Source: Lysobacteraceae bacterium | GTDB lineage: Bacteria; Pseudomonadota; Gammaproteobacteria; Xanthomonadales; Xanthomonadaceae | NCBI GenBank assembly: GCA_028293685.1 | Contig: JAQGOI010000030.1 | Location: forward strand, 1 to 15,167 | DNA: 15,167 nucleotides | Direction of reading: 5' to 3' | Shown here: in pieces, positions 1 through 7,764 of the stretch | Layout of the letters: each line of letters opens with the position of its first letter | Numbering within the stretch: position 1 is the first letter of the stretch | Position numbers and translations under genes: made by a program | The notes under the pieces: model-generated | The model's database searches: none | What the model was told of the DNA's origin: nothing | What the model saw: the letters and a program-made list of their open reading frames with translations, nothing else

Positions 1-9
1 GACACCCTG

Positions 10-552
10 ATGCTGATCGCGTTCAACAAGCCGTTCGGGGTGCTGTGCCAGTTCACCGACCGCAGCGTACCGCCGCGCCCGACGCTGGCCGATTTCAACC
101 TGCCACCGGCGGTGTACCCCGCCGGACGACTCGACTTCGACTCCGAAGGCCTGCTCCTGCTCACCGACGACGGGCCGCTGGCACACCGGCTTACCGATCC
201 CACCTACAAGCTGCCCAAGACTTATCAGGTGCAGGTCGAAGGCATCCCGACCGCGGACCAGTTGGCTGCCCTGCGCGACGGTGTCGTGCTCAACGACGGC
301 CCGACGCGTCCGGCGCAGGCCTGCGCGATCGACCCGCCCGTCCTGTGGCCGCGTCAGCCCCCAATCCGCGCCCGCAAGACGATTGCCACGGCCTGGCTGC
401 AACTGACGATCAGCGAAGGCCGCAACCGCCAGGTACGACGGATGACAGCATCCGTGGGGCTGCCGACACTGCGCTTGGTCCGCGTTGCAGTCGGCCCCTG
501 GCGACTGGAGGCGCTCGCAAGTGGAACCTGGCGCACGGATTCGACCGGCTGA
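10..552 (+). CDS. rluE: 23S rRNA pseudouridine synthase RluE (RsuA/RluB/RluE family)
   Basis: This 180-residue protein is expected to isomerise one uridine of 23S rRNA (U2457 in E. coli) to pseudouridine during 50S assembly in the cytoplasm. It starts with the family's [14 protein letters not shown] strand. The catalytic loop [14 protein letters not shown] follows at about residues 39-52, with D42 as the expected nucleophile. The C-terminal half has [11 protein letters not shown] and then [23 protein letters not shown], which closely matches my memory of E. coli RluE, including the arrangement that separates it from RsuA and RluB. There is no N-terminal S4 domain, as is normal for RluE. The length fits the family. 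The ATG lies only nine bases into the window, so a slightly earlier start and the ribosome-binding site cannot be judged. The family is certain; the exact target uridine is inferred from homology. Confidence 0.93.
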   Translation: MLIAFNKPFGVLCQFTDRSVPPRPTLADFNLPPAVYPAGRLDFDSEGLLLLTDDGPLAHRLTDPTYKLPKTYQVQVEGIPTADQLAALRDGVVLNDGPTRPAQACAIDPPVLWPRQPPIRARKTIATAWLQLTISEGRNRQVRRMTASVGLPTLRLVRVAVGPWRLEALASGTWRTDSTG

Positions 553-667
553 ATTGTTCAGGCACCATACGCCGCGGTAGGCTGGAATCCGGCTGAACCT
601 GTTAACTTTGCGCGCTGGTCGCCGGCGGGCGCACCAGCGCCGTCCTCTGGGGAACACAAGCATCGCC

Positions 668-1768
668 ATGCCCAACTCCGGTTCCGGCTCCGGCCGCATC
701 CTCGTCGTCGACGACCAGCCCGCCAACCTGCGGGCGGTGAGCACGTTGCTGACGCGCTTCGGTTACGAGGTGATCACGGCAGGGACCGGTGAAGCCGCCT
801 TGGCCTTGGCTGTCGAACAGGTGCCCGACCTGCTGCTGCTCGACATGATGATGCCGGGCATGGATGGCTTCGAGCTGCTGGCGCAGATCAAGCAGCATCC
901 CGAGCTCATCCGCCTGCCGGCGATTTTTCTCACGGCCGCGCAGGACCGCGAACTGTTGCTGCGCGCCTTCGATGCCGGCGCGGTCGATTACGTCACCAAA
1001 CCGTTCATGCCTGAGGAGTTGCTGGCGCGGGTCAATGCGCACCTCGGGCTCAAGCTCACGCGCGACCGGCTCGAACGTGTCGCCCGCGAGCGCCAGGAGC
1101 TGGTGAACCTGGTGGCGCACGACCTGAAGAATCCGCTGAGCAGCGTGCTGTTCGCCAGCGACGTCCTGCGCCATAACGGCTGCAAACCCGAACGCATCCC
1201 ACGCTATCTGGAAATGATCCACGAAAGCGCCGCCGATGCCATCGGATACATCCGCCGGTATCTCGAAATGCAGGCCGCGCACAACGGCGCTCCGCATGCC
1301 GTGACGCCGGTATCGCTGCAGGAAATCGTCGACTGGTTGCAGGAACGCTACGAGCTGCAGCTGGAAAGTCGTGGCATGCGCCTGCAGATCAACGGCGGCG
1401 ACGACGGCAGCCGGGTCGCCATCGACGGCCTGGTGCTGCGTCAGGTGGCCGAGAACCTGATCACCAACGCGATGAAGTACGCGCCAGGCAGCGTCGTCGA
1501 GCTGTCGATCCGCGCCGCGTCACCCGGGTTCCGTCAGCTGTACGTCGAGGACCGTGGGCCGGGCATCGCACCGGCGCGCCAGCGCGAATTGTTCAAGCCT
1601 TTTACGCGTTTGTCCGACTCCGATTCGGAGGACGGCATGTCCAGTGGCCTGGGCCTCTCGCTCGCCAAACAGATCCTCGCCGGAAGCGGTGGCCAGCTCT
1701 GGTACGAGGACCGTGACGGCGGTGGCGCGCGCTTTGTGGTCGAACTACCGGTGGCTGCACCGGCATAA
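668..1768 (+). CDS. Receiver-histidine kinase protein (REC-HisKA-HATPase), soluble
   Basis: This is a 366-residue two-component signalling protein with reversed hybrid order: receiver first, kinase second. The receiver (about residues 10-130) has acidic D15/D16, phosphoacceptor D59 in LLLLDMMMPGMDG, T89 and K111. The dimerisation helix carries H151 in LVAHDLKNPLSS. The ATPase domain has the N box AENLITNAMKYAP (about 261-273), the G1 motif DRGPGI (295-300) and the G2 motif GLGLSLAK (327-334). No membrane segment or sensory domain is visible, so its input is probably phosphorylation of its own receiver by another kinase. I chose ATG 668 because the receiver begins directly after it and a weak GGGGA lies about 14 bases upstream. 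The frame is open back to a TTG at 608, but those 20 residues are Arg-rich and uninformative. No partner gene is adjacent, so the pathway is unknown. Confidence 0.9.
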   Translation: MPNSGSGSGRILVVDDQPANLRAVSTLLTRFGYEVITAGTGEAALALAVEQVPDLLLLDMMMPGMDGFELLAQIKQHPELIRLPAIFLTAAQDRELLLRAFDAGAVDYVTKPFMPEELLARVNAHLGLKLTRDRLERVARERQELVNLVAHDLKNPLSSVLFASDVLRHNGCKPERIPRYLEMIHESAADAIGYIRRYLEMQAAHNGAPHAVTPVSLQEIVDWLQERYELQLESRGMRLQINGGDDGSRVAIDGLVLRQVAENLITNAMKYAPGSVVELSIRAASPGFRQLYVEDRGPGIAPARQRELFKPFTRLSDSDSEDGMSSGLGLSLAKQILAGSGGQLWYEDRDGGGARFVVELPVAAPA

Positions 1769-1817
1769 ACCACGCGGCGCCGTCTGGCGCAGTGCGCGTT
1801 CGGGTTGCCCCGTCCCG

Positions 1818-2207
1818 TCAGCTCTCGGCGTTCGGCGATGCGCTCGTGGACTGCGACTTGCTGCCGCGTCGCGTGCTGCTGGTCCGGGTGCGGCGACTGC
1901 CATTGCCGCCAGCGCGCTTGGCTTCAACCCGTGTCGCGGTGCCTTCGAGGGCGTCGTTCTCCGCCTGCTTGGCACGGCGGCGCGCGGCGTACCACAACAA
2001 ACCGGCGCCCGCAGCCGCAGCCACGGCGACCGTCGGGTTGCGACGCACGAAACGCGACGCGATTCGCGTGCCGGTTTTCAATGCACCGATGGCAGCGCCG
2101 GTTTCGATCCACTTGATGGCGCGATCGGGCACGCGATCCCTGAGACCGTCCCCAACCTGGGATGCCAGTTCCATCGCGCGTTCGGGCAGTCGAGTCAGGT
2201 TGTTCAT
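1818..2207 (-). CDS. Small basic protein with one membrane segment, unknown function
   Basis: I do not recognise a named family for this 129-residue protein. Residues 1-55 are amphipathic and mixed in charge. A hydrophobic stretch follows (about 58-76, NPTVAVAAAAGAGLLWYAA) bounded by RR before and ARRRAK after, and the tail from residue 95 is rich in Ser, Arg, Lys and Thr. The RRNPTVAVAAAAGAGLLWYAARRR block resembles the C-terminal anchor of the ElaB/YqjD/DUF883 group, where one membrane helix follows a soluble part, but the order differs because a long basic tail follows here. The ATG has GAGG eight bases upstream (plus-strand 2216-2219). It converges on the histidine-kinase gene with about 50 bases between stops, and lies downstream of hrpB on the same strand with a 146-base gap, so it may have its own promoter. 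That it is a real gene is likely; its function is unknown. Confidence 0.72.
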   Translation of the reverse strand: MNNLTRLPERAMELASQVGDGLRDRVPDRAIKWIETGAAIGALKTGTRIASRFVRRNPTVAVAAAAGAGLLWYAARRRAKQAENDALEGTATRVEAKRAGGNGSRRTRTSSTRRGSKSQSTSASPNAES

Positions 2208-2353
2208 GCGTGTCGCCTCGAATGTAGATGATCAGATGGAAGTGTCGGCAGCGGCGCGTTCAAGACACGTGAGCGAGCTGAACCATACGCCGGGCGCGTT
2301 CAGGTCGAGACCGGTCACACCGTCGGCGCACACGCAGCATCGCGTTGATTCCG

Positions 2354-4909
2354 TCAACGTGCGCGCGGCTTGGCACGATGCGTTGCCGGCGCCGTCCACG
2401 GATCATCCGGCCATGGATGGCGTGGGTAGCGTCCCTTCATTTCCCTGCGGACCTCGGGCCAGGTGCGTTCCCAGAATCCCCGCAGATCCTGCGTCACCTG
2501 CAGCGGCCGACCGGCCGGCGACAGCAGATGCAGCATCACCGGCACCCGGCCCTCGGCAATGCGCGGCGTCTCGGCGAGCCCGAACAGTTCCTGCAGTTTC
2601 ACCGCCAGTACCGGTGCGATCGGCTGGCCGTCGTCGGCGATGGCGTAGTGCAGCGCGCGCTCCATCCCGGACGGCACCGTGATGCGCACCGGCGCGAGTT
2701 GCTCGACGCGCCGACGCAGCACGCCATCGACCTGCGCCATCAGTGCCTGCGCCAGCTCGCCGCTGTCCAGGCCGTCCAGTCGCGTCTTGCCGACGAACGC
2801 CGGCTGCAACCACGCGTCCAGCGTCGCCAGCAGCGCGGTGTCGTCCAGATCGGGCAGCGTACCGGCCAGCTCCGGCATCCATGTCCGCAACGCGCGAACG
2901 CGCGCGCGCCATTGCACCAGCGCGTCGCTCCACGGCAACGCGCCCAGTCCCAGCGTGCGGACGGCATCGGTCAGTGCGCGAGCGGCCAGTGCAGGGTCGA
3001 TGCGGCCCGCCGGACGGACATCGAGCACGATCGCATCGAAACGTTGCTCGCGTTGCGCAACCAGTGCGCGCTGCGTCGCATCCCAGCGCACGCTGTCCTG
3101 CTCCACGAAGCGCTCGGGGAACGCCCGTGCCAGCCGGGCTTCATCCAGTGGCGCGCCGCGCAGCAGCAACGCGTCGCGCGTGTCCAGGCGCAATTCACTG
3201 GCGACGATCCAGGGTTCGCCATACAACGTGCTGTCGTCGAGCAGGCGCGCCATGCGTCCGTTGGCGAGCTGATAGCGCAGGGGATCATCCGGGCGTTGCC
3301 GCGCAATGCGGTCGGGAAACGCGCGCAGCACGATGTCGCCGATCTCGTGCGCTGACACCTGCTGCGGTGGCGACTGACGGACATCGAGCCGGCGGCGCCA
3401 TTGCCGGGCGGCTGCATCGATCACTGCCAGGCTGCCGCGATGCGCGAGCGCCGTGCGCCCGCTGCGCCACGCCGCGAGCGCGTTCCAGCGAGCAACCAGC
3501 GCGTCGCTGCGCACCGATGCCGGCAGCGGATCGCGCGCTTCGAGCAATGCGGCCAGATCGCACGCAAGTGCCTGCTCACGACCATCGACCGGCGCGAGCA
3601 GCAGCGCAGCCAGGCGCGGATGCGTACCCAGCGCGAGCATCCGCCGCCCCAGCGGCGTGATCGCCGCAGTGACATCGACCGCACCCAGACGTTGCAGGAT
3701 GTCGCGTCCGGCAGCGGTCGCGCCCGTCGGTGGGGCGTCGAGAAAGCGCACGGCCTCGCTGCCCCAGGCCGCAAGTTCCAGCGCCAGTCCGGCGAGTTCG
3801 ACCTGCGCGATCTCCGGCCGGCGCTGCGGCTCCAGACGCTGCGACTGCGGCCACAGCCGATACGCCCAGCCGGCGGCGACGCGACCGGCACGGCCTGCGC
3901 GCTGGTCCGCGGACGATTGCGCAATGGCCACGACGTCGAGCCGCGAAAAACCGGAGTTGGGATCGTAACGCGGCTCGCGCGCCAGTCCGCTGTCGATGAC
4001 CACGCGCACACCGGGCAGGGTGACGCTGGATTCGGCGACGTTGGTCGCCAGCACCACGCGTCGGCGCTCCGCTGGTCCCGGCTGCAGCACGCGCGCCTGC
4101 TGTTCCACGGGCAGTTCGCCGTGCAGCGCGAGCACGTCGACCGCCGTTGTATCGGTGATCGCGGACAGCGCCTGCTGCACCCTGGCGATCTCGCGCTGGC
4201 CGGGCAGGAACACCAGCACGTCGCCGGCATGCGCCGCCAGCGCGTGTTCGACCGCGCGCCGGGCCTGCGATTCGAGCGCTTCAGCGCGCCTCGCGGGGAA
4301 ATGCGCAATGTCCACCGGATAACTGCGGCCGGCACTGCTCAGGCGCGGCGCATCCAGCCATCGTGCGATGCGTTCGCCATCGAGCGTCGCCGACATCAGC
4401 ACGATGCGAAGATCCGGCCGCAGCGACTGCTGCACATCGAGCGCCAGGGCCAGACCGATGTCGGCCGACAGGTGCCGCTCGTGGAATTCGTCGAAGAGCA
4501 GGGCGCCGATGGCGGTGCTTCGATCGTTACCGGGAGTGCCCTCACCGAGCATGGGATCGTCCTGCAGCATCCGCGTGAGGATGCCTTCGGTAACCACCTC
4601 GATGCGCGTGCGCGCCGATATCTGGCTGTCGGCGCGGATGCGATAGCCAACGGTTTCACCGACGCGCTCGCCCAGCTGCTGCGCCATGAATCCCGCCGCC
4701 GCGCGCGCGGCCACACGACGTGGCTCCAGCACGATGATGCGACGACCGAGCAACCACGGCGCATCGAGCAGCGCCAGCGGCACCTGCGTGGTCTTGCCCG
4801 CGCCGGGTGGCGCTTCGAGCACCAGGCGTGGATGTTGTGCAAGCGACGCGAGGATCTGCGGCAGCAGTTCGGTGATGGGGAAGTCATGGCGAGCCATGCA
4901 GGCAAGCAT
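2354..4909 (-). CDS. hrpB: ATP-dependent helicase HrpB (DEAH-box RNA helicase family)
   Basis: This 851-residue DExH/DEAH helicase is a cytoplasmic NTP-driven RNA helicase by family. Its precise role is poorly defined, and it is unrelated to type III secretion HrpB. Helicase motifs are in order: Walker A APPGAGKTT (33-41), the DEFH box D140-H143 (DEFHER), SAT (173-175), LATNVAESSVT (288-298) and QRAGRAGR (336-343). The C terminus has the HrpB-specific SPAGRPLQVTQDLRGFWERTWPEV region and ends with HPWPDDPW followed by a basic tail, as the family does. The length is close to the usual 820-850. I chose ATG 4909 because GGAG stands nine bases upstream. ATG 4897 is the alternative. The frame stays open to 5257, but that extension translates the REP pair and is not credible. 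It is divergent from tatD. Confidence 0.93.
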   Translation of the reverse strand: MLACMARHDFPITELLPQILASLAQHPRLVLEAPPGAGKTTQVPLALLDAPWLLGRRIIVLEPRRVAARAAAGFMAQQLGERVGETVGYRIRADSQISARTRIEVVTEGILTRMLQDDPMLGEGTPGNDRSTAIGALLFDEFHERHLSADIGLALALDVQQSLRPDLRIVLMSATLDGERIARWLDAPRLSSAGRSYPVDIAHFPARRAEALESQARRAVEHALAAHAGDVLVFLPGQREIARVQQALSAITDTTAVDVLALHGELPVEQQARVLQPGPAERRRVVLATNVAESSVTLPGVRVVIDSGLAREPRYDPNSGFSRLDVVAIAQSSADQRAGRAGRVAAGWAYRLWPQSQRLEPQRRPEIAQVELAGLALELAAWGSEAVRFLDAPPTGATAAGRDILQRLGAVDVTAAITPLGRRMLALGTHPRLAALLLAPVDGREQALACDLAALLEARDPLPASVRSDALVARWNALAAWRSGRTALAHRGSLAVIDAAARQWRRRLDVRQSPPQQVSAHEIGDIVLRAFPDRIARQRPDDPLRYQLANGRMARLLDDSTLYGEPWIVASELRLDTRDALLLRGAPLDEARLARAFPERFVEQDSVRWDATQRALVAQREQRFDAIVLDVRPAGRIDPALAARALTDAVRTLGLGALPWSDALVQWRARVRALRTWMPELAGTLPDLDDTALLATLDAWLQPAFVGKTRLDGLDSGELAQALMAQVDGVLRRRVEQLAPVRITVPSGMERALHYAIADDGQPIAPVLAVKLQELFGLAETPRIAEGRVPVMLHLLSPAGRPLQVTQDLRGFWERTWPEVRREMKGRYPRHPWPDDPWTAPATHRAKPRAR

Positions 4910-4928
4910 ACGGTCCGACTCCAGCTTT

Positions 4929-5008
4929 TGTGGGAGCGGCTTCAGCCGCGATTTCTTCCACCGCGCGCTCTGCCTTGCGAACAGCTCGCGGCTGAAGCCG
5001 CTCCCACA
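4929..5008. repeat. Inverted pair of REP elements (BIME-like)
   Basis: The 23-base arm at 4929-4951 (beginning TGTGGGAGCGG) is repeated as its exact reverse complement at 4986-5008, with 34 bases between. Each arm is itself a hairpin: GCGGCT at 4936-4941, a TC loop, and AGCCGC at 4944-4949. This is the structure of repetitive extragenic palindromes with a GTGGG head, arranged as an inverted doublet. REP doublets usually sit in intergenic DNA and are moved by RAYT transposases. No RAYT gene is in this window. The doublet fills most of the gap between the divergent hrpB and tatD starts, so it is not placed as a terminator. Confidence 0.85.
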
Positions 5009-5027
5009 GTTGCTCCCATGCGACTGA

Positions 5028-5033
5028 TAGACT
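5028..5033 (+). promoter_or_regulatory. Candidate -10 hexamer for tatD, possibly a leaderless start
   Basis: TAGACT matches four of six bases of the sigma-70 -10 consensus and ends six bases before the tatD ATG. Transcription would then begin at about the A of the start codon. This fits the lack of any Shine-Dalgarno sequence before that ATG. No convincing -35 hexamer is present: at normal spacing it would fall in the edge of the REP arm. This is inference from a short motif. Confidence 0.3.
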
Positions 5034-5039
5034 TTTTCG

Positions 5040-5834
5040 ATGCAACTCATCGACATCGGTGCCAACCTCGGACACGACAGTTTCACGCACGACCTGGACG
5101 CCGTGCTGCAGCGCGCGCGCGACGCCGGTGTCGTGCAGCTGGTCGTGACCGGCGCATCGCGCGAAGGCTCGCCGCGCGCCTTGGAGCTGGCGCAACAGCA
5201 TCCCGGATTCCTGTTCGCCACCGCCGGCGTGCACCCGCACCATGCCAGCGAATACACCGACGAATGCGATGGCGAATTGCGCGCGCTGCACGCGCATCCG
5301 CAGGTCGTGGCGGTCGGGGAGTGCGGACTGGACTACTTTCGCGACCTGTCGCCACGACCGGCGCAGCGGCGCGCGTTCGAGCGCCAGCTGCAGATCGCCG
5401 TCGACACCGGAAAGCCACTGTTCCTGCACCAGCGCGACGCCCATGACGACTTCATGGCGGTGCTGCGCGACTTCGACGGCCAGCTCGCCGCCGTCGTCGT
5501 GCACTGTTTCACGGGATCTCGGCCGGAGCTGTTCGCGTACCTGGACCAGGACTGGCACGTCGGCATCACCGGCTGGCTGTGCGACGAGCGCCGCGGCCAG
5601 CACCTGCGCGAACTGGTGCCGCACATTCCCGCGCAGCGGCTGCTGATCGAGACCGACGCGCCCTACCTGCTGCCACGCACCGTCAAGCCGCAACCGTCGC
5701 ACCGACGCAACGAGCCGATGTACCTGGCGCATATCGTCGCGGAACTGGCGCGCGATCGTGGCGAGGATGTTGCGGTCACGGCCGGACAAACCACGGCGAA
5801 TGCCCGCGGGTTTTTCCGGCTTCCGCTTTCGTAG
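5040..5834 (+). CDS. tatD: TatD family metal-dependent deoxyribonuclease
   Basis: This 264-residue cytoplasmic nuclease has a TIM-barrel metallohydrolase fold, with 3'-5' exonuclease activity on DNA in characterised TatD. Its start LIDIGANLGHDSF matches the unusual MFDIGVNL opening of E. coli TatD. Paralogues YcfH and YjjV have the usual HxH at this position. Further metal-site and family motifs are AGVHPHH (62-68), GECGLDYFRD (93-102, E94), LHQRDAH (129-135, H130), VHCFTGS (154-160, H155) and the end motif IETDAPYLLPR (203-213, D206). GITGWLCDERRG also matches TatD specifically. Its length equals the family's. No Shine-Dalgarno sequence precedes the ATG. It converges on yadH, whose stop lies 55 bases away. 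Despite the name, TatD is not needed for Tat export. Confidence 0.93.
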   Translation: MQLIDIGANLGHDSFTHDLDAVLQRARDAGVVQLVVTGASREGSPRALELAQQHPGFLFATAGVHPHHASEYTDECDGELRALHAHPQVVAVGECGLDYFRDLSPRPAQRRAFERQLQIAVDTGKPLFLHQRDAHDDFMAVLRDFDGQLAAVVVHCFTGSRPELFAYLDQDWHVGITGWLCDERRGQHLRELVPHIPAQRLLIETDAPYLLPRTVKPQPSHRRNEPMYLAHIVAELARDRGEDVAVTAGQTTANARGFFRLPLS

Positions 5835-5886
5835 GATTCGGTAAGCCGCAGGCGAACCGCATCATCCGCGACGCAAGGACGAATCC
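5831..5886. repeat. Degenerate palindromic intergenic element between convergent tatD and yadH
   Basis: Starting at GTAGGATTCGGT, the 55-base gap contains a hairpin with arms ATTCGGT (5836-5842) and ACCGCAT (5856-5862), six of seven bases pairing. Longer outer arms, GGATTCG (5834-5840) and CGAATCC (5880-5886), are an exact inverted repeat. The pattern looks like dispersed GTAGGATGCGGT...ACCGCATC repeats of proteobacterial intergenic DNA, from memory and unverified. It lies where both genes need termination but has no T tract. Confidence 0.35.
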
Positions 5887-5889
5887 ACG

Positions 5890-6690
5890 TCAGCTGCGCA
5901 ACCCCACTCCGCGCTTGAGCAGCCACAACGCCAGCGTCGCCATCACCACGGCGAAGCCCAGCATCAGCCCGTAGGCCAGCGTCAGCGACACGTCGCTCAC
6001 GCCCAGCAGGCCGTAGCGGAACGCGTTGACCATGTAGAAGATCGGGTTGAGGTGCGTCGCCGTCTCCGCCCATGCCGGCAGCAGCTTGACCGAATAGAAC
6101 ACGCCGCCCAGGTACGTCAGCGGGGTCAGGATGAACGTCGGCACGATGGCGACGTCGTCGAACTTCTTGGCGTACACGGCGTTGATGAAGCCGGCCAGCG
6201 AAAACACGGTCGCACCGAGCAGCACCGTGCTCAGCGTGATCAGCGGATGCGGGATGCGCACGGTGGTGAACACCATCGCGATCGCCAGCACGATGATGCC
6301 GACCAGCAGGCCGCGCAGCACCGCGCCACTGACGTAGCCACCCAGGATCACCCAGTTGGGCATCGGGCTGACCAGCAGCTCCTCGACATGGCGGCCGAAC
6401 TTCGCGCCGAAGAAACTCGAGGAAATATTCGCGTAGCTGTTCTGCACGACCGCCATCATCACCAGCCCGGGCACGATGAAGTCCATGTAGCGGATGCCGC
6501 CCATGGTGCCGACGCGCGAACCGATCAGGCCGCCGAAGATGAGGAAATACAGCGTCGCGGTGATCGCCGGGGGCACCAGTGTCTGCGCCCAGATGCGCAG
6601 GATGCGCGTGACTTCACGGCGGGTGATCGTCGTCAACGCGGTGAAGTTGCGCTGGGCGACGGTGCGCTGCACCAGCGGTTGCGTGCTCAT
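5890..6690 (-). CDS. yadH: ABC-2 type exporter permease, YadH-like
   Basis: This 266-residue inner-membrane permease pairs with the ATPase encoded just upstream. Predicted membrane segments lie at about 37-57, 70-88, 116-140, 150-172, 180-200 and 237-257. Family motifs match E. coli YadH closely: RIWAQTLVPPAIT, the SSFFGAKFGRHVEELLVSPMP turn (about 91-111), FDDVAIVPTFILTPLTYLGGVFYS (about 177-200) and the terminal RGVGLRS. Its ATG overlaps the yadG stop as ATGA (plus-strand 6687-6690), and GGGAG stands eight bases upstream inside yadG, so the two are translationally coupled. The substrate of YadGH is not established, so this is an exporter half of unknown cargo. It resembles the NodJ and polysaccharide-export type permeases only distantly. 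Confidence 0.9.
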   Translation of the reverse strand: MSTQPLVQRTVAQRNFTALTTITRREVTRILRIWAQTLVPPAITATLYFLIFGGLIGSRVGTMGGIRYMDFIVPGLVMMAVVQNSYANISSSFFGAKFGRHVEELLVSPMPNWVILGGYVSGAVLRGLLVGIIVLAIAMVFTTVRIPHPLITLSTVLLGATVFSLAGFINAVYAKKFDDVAIVPTFILTPLTYLGGVFYSVKLLPAWAETATHLNPIFYMVNAFRYGLLGVSDVSLTLAYGLMLGFAVVMATLALWLLKRGVGLRS

Positions 6691-7727
6691 GCCGCCTGCT
6701 CCCGCCTGGCCGCGGCATCGTCACCGGTCAGGCGCACGAAGAGTTCTTCCAGCCGGTTGGACTTGGTGCGCATCGAGCGCACGCGGATGCCGGCCTCATC
6801 GAGCGTTGCAAACACCCGGTTGAGATCCATCGCGCGCGGCATCTCCAGGTCCAGCGTGTGGTCGTCGGCAGCCAGCAATGCCGTGCCTTCGATGTCGGGC
6901 AGGGTGGCCGGCAACGTCCCTTCGATATCGAGCAGGAAGCCCTCGACATCGAGCTTGGCGAGCAGCGCGCGCATCGGTCCCTGCTCGACGATCGTGCCGC
7001 GATCGATGATCGCCAGGTGCCGGCACAGGTTCTCGGCTTCCTCGAGATAGTGCGTGGTCAGGATGATCGTGGTGCCGCTGGCGTTGATCTCCTTGAGGGT
7101 CTTCCACATGCCGCGGCGGATCTCGATGTCGACGCCCGCCGTGGGCTCGTCGAGGATCAGCAGGCGCGGCCGCGTCATCATCGCGCGCGCGATCATCAGT
7201 CGTCGTTTCATGCCGCCGGACAGCGTGCGCGACATGCTGTGCGCCTTGTCCCACAGCTGCGCGCGCTTGAGTTCCTCTTCGGCGCGCACGATCGCCTCGC
7301 TGCGAGGCAGCCCGTAGAAGCCGGCGTAATTCACCAGGATGTCGAAGGGCTTCTCGAAGAAATTGAAGTTCATCTCCTGCGGCACCAGCCCGATCAGCCG
7401 CATCGCGGCATCGCGGTCGGCCGACAGGTCGACGCCGAAGATGCGCACGTCGCCCGAGGTCTTGTTGACCAGCGAACTGACGATGCCGATCAGCGTCGAT
7501 TTGCCGGCGCCATTGGGTCCGAGCAATGCATAGAAATCGCCCGGCTGCACGTCCAGCGTGATGCCTTTGAGCGCTTCGACGCCGGTATCGTAGGTCTTGC
7601 GCAGCTCGTGCACGCGCAATGCCGGAACCGACAGGTCGCGGGCGTTGCCGGAGGGTTGCGCCACTGCACGCGACGCCATGGCACTGGAACGTGCGGGCGC
7701 GATCGCGCCGGAATCGTCTTGGGTCAT
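6687..7727 (-). CDS. yadG: ABC exporter ATP-binding protein, YadG-like
   Basis: This 346-residue cytoplasmic ATPase powers the YadH permease. Motifs are Walker A GPNGAGKST (70-78), Q-loop VPQEMN (115-120), signature LSGGMKRR (169-176), Walker B LLILDEP (189-195) and switch H226 in TTHYLEEAE. About 110 residues follow the core, as in YadG and DrrA-type exporter ATPases. The first 35 or so residues (Ala, Ser and Arg rich) have no counterpart in the roughly 308-residue E. coli protein. I chose ATG 7727 because AGGTG stands about four bases upstream. ATG 7679 would shorten the protein by 16 residues but has no visible ribosome site. The frame remains open upstream to 8108, but that part overlaps the divergent reductase and is rejected. 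The substrate is unknown. Confidence 0.9.
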   Translation of the reverse strand: MTQDDSGAIAPARSSAMASRAVAQPSGNARDLSVPALRVHELRKTYDTGVEALKGITLDVQPGDFYALLGPNGAGKSTLIGIVSSLVNKTSGDVRIFGVDLSADRDAAMRLIGLVPQEMNFNFFEKPFDILVNYAGFYGLPRSEAIVRAEEELKRAQLWDKAHSMSRTLSGGMKRRLMIARAMMTRPRLLILDEPTAGVDIEIRRGMWKTLKEINASGTTIILTTHYLEEAENLCRHLAIIDRGTIVEQGPMRALLAKLDVEGFLLDIEGTLPATLPDIEGTALLAADDHTLDLEMPRAMDLNRVFATLDEAGIRVRSMRTKSNRLEELFVRLTGDDAAARREQAA

Positions 7728-7764
7728 TGCACACCTGGGCCGCAGCCACCGCGGCGATGCCGGT

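Noticed and set aside
1774..1790. A GCGCC-GTCT-GGCGC hairpin after the histidine-kinase gene as a terminator
   Set aside because: The stem is only five pairs and no T run follows on either strand.
2210..2401. A possible 55-codon minus-strand ORF (GTG start, ending near 2222) with a CCVCADG segment, between hrpB and the small membrane protein
   Set aside because: Third-position G/C is clearly lower than in neighbouring genes, no ribosome site is visible, it overlaps the end of hrpB and no family is recognised. It could be tested by comparing with relatives, but the sequence alone does not support a gene.
3401..5446. A 681-codon open frame on the plus strand opposite hrpB
   Set aside because: It is rich in Arg, Gln, His and Ala with no recognisable motif, it crosses the REP doublet and enters tatD, and it lies in a fixed phase opposite a clear helicase gene. 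In DNA this GC-rich, stops are rare in such frames.
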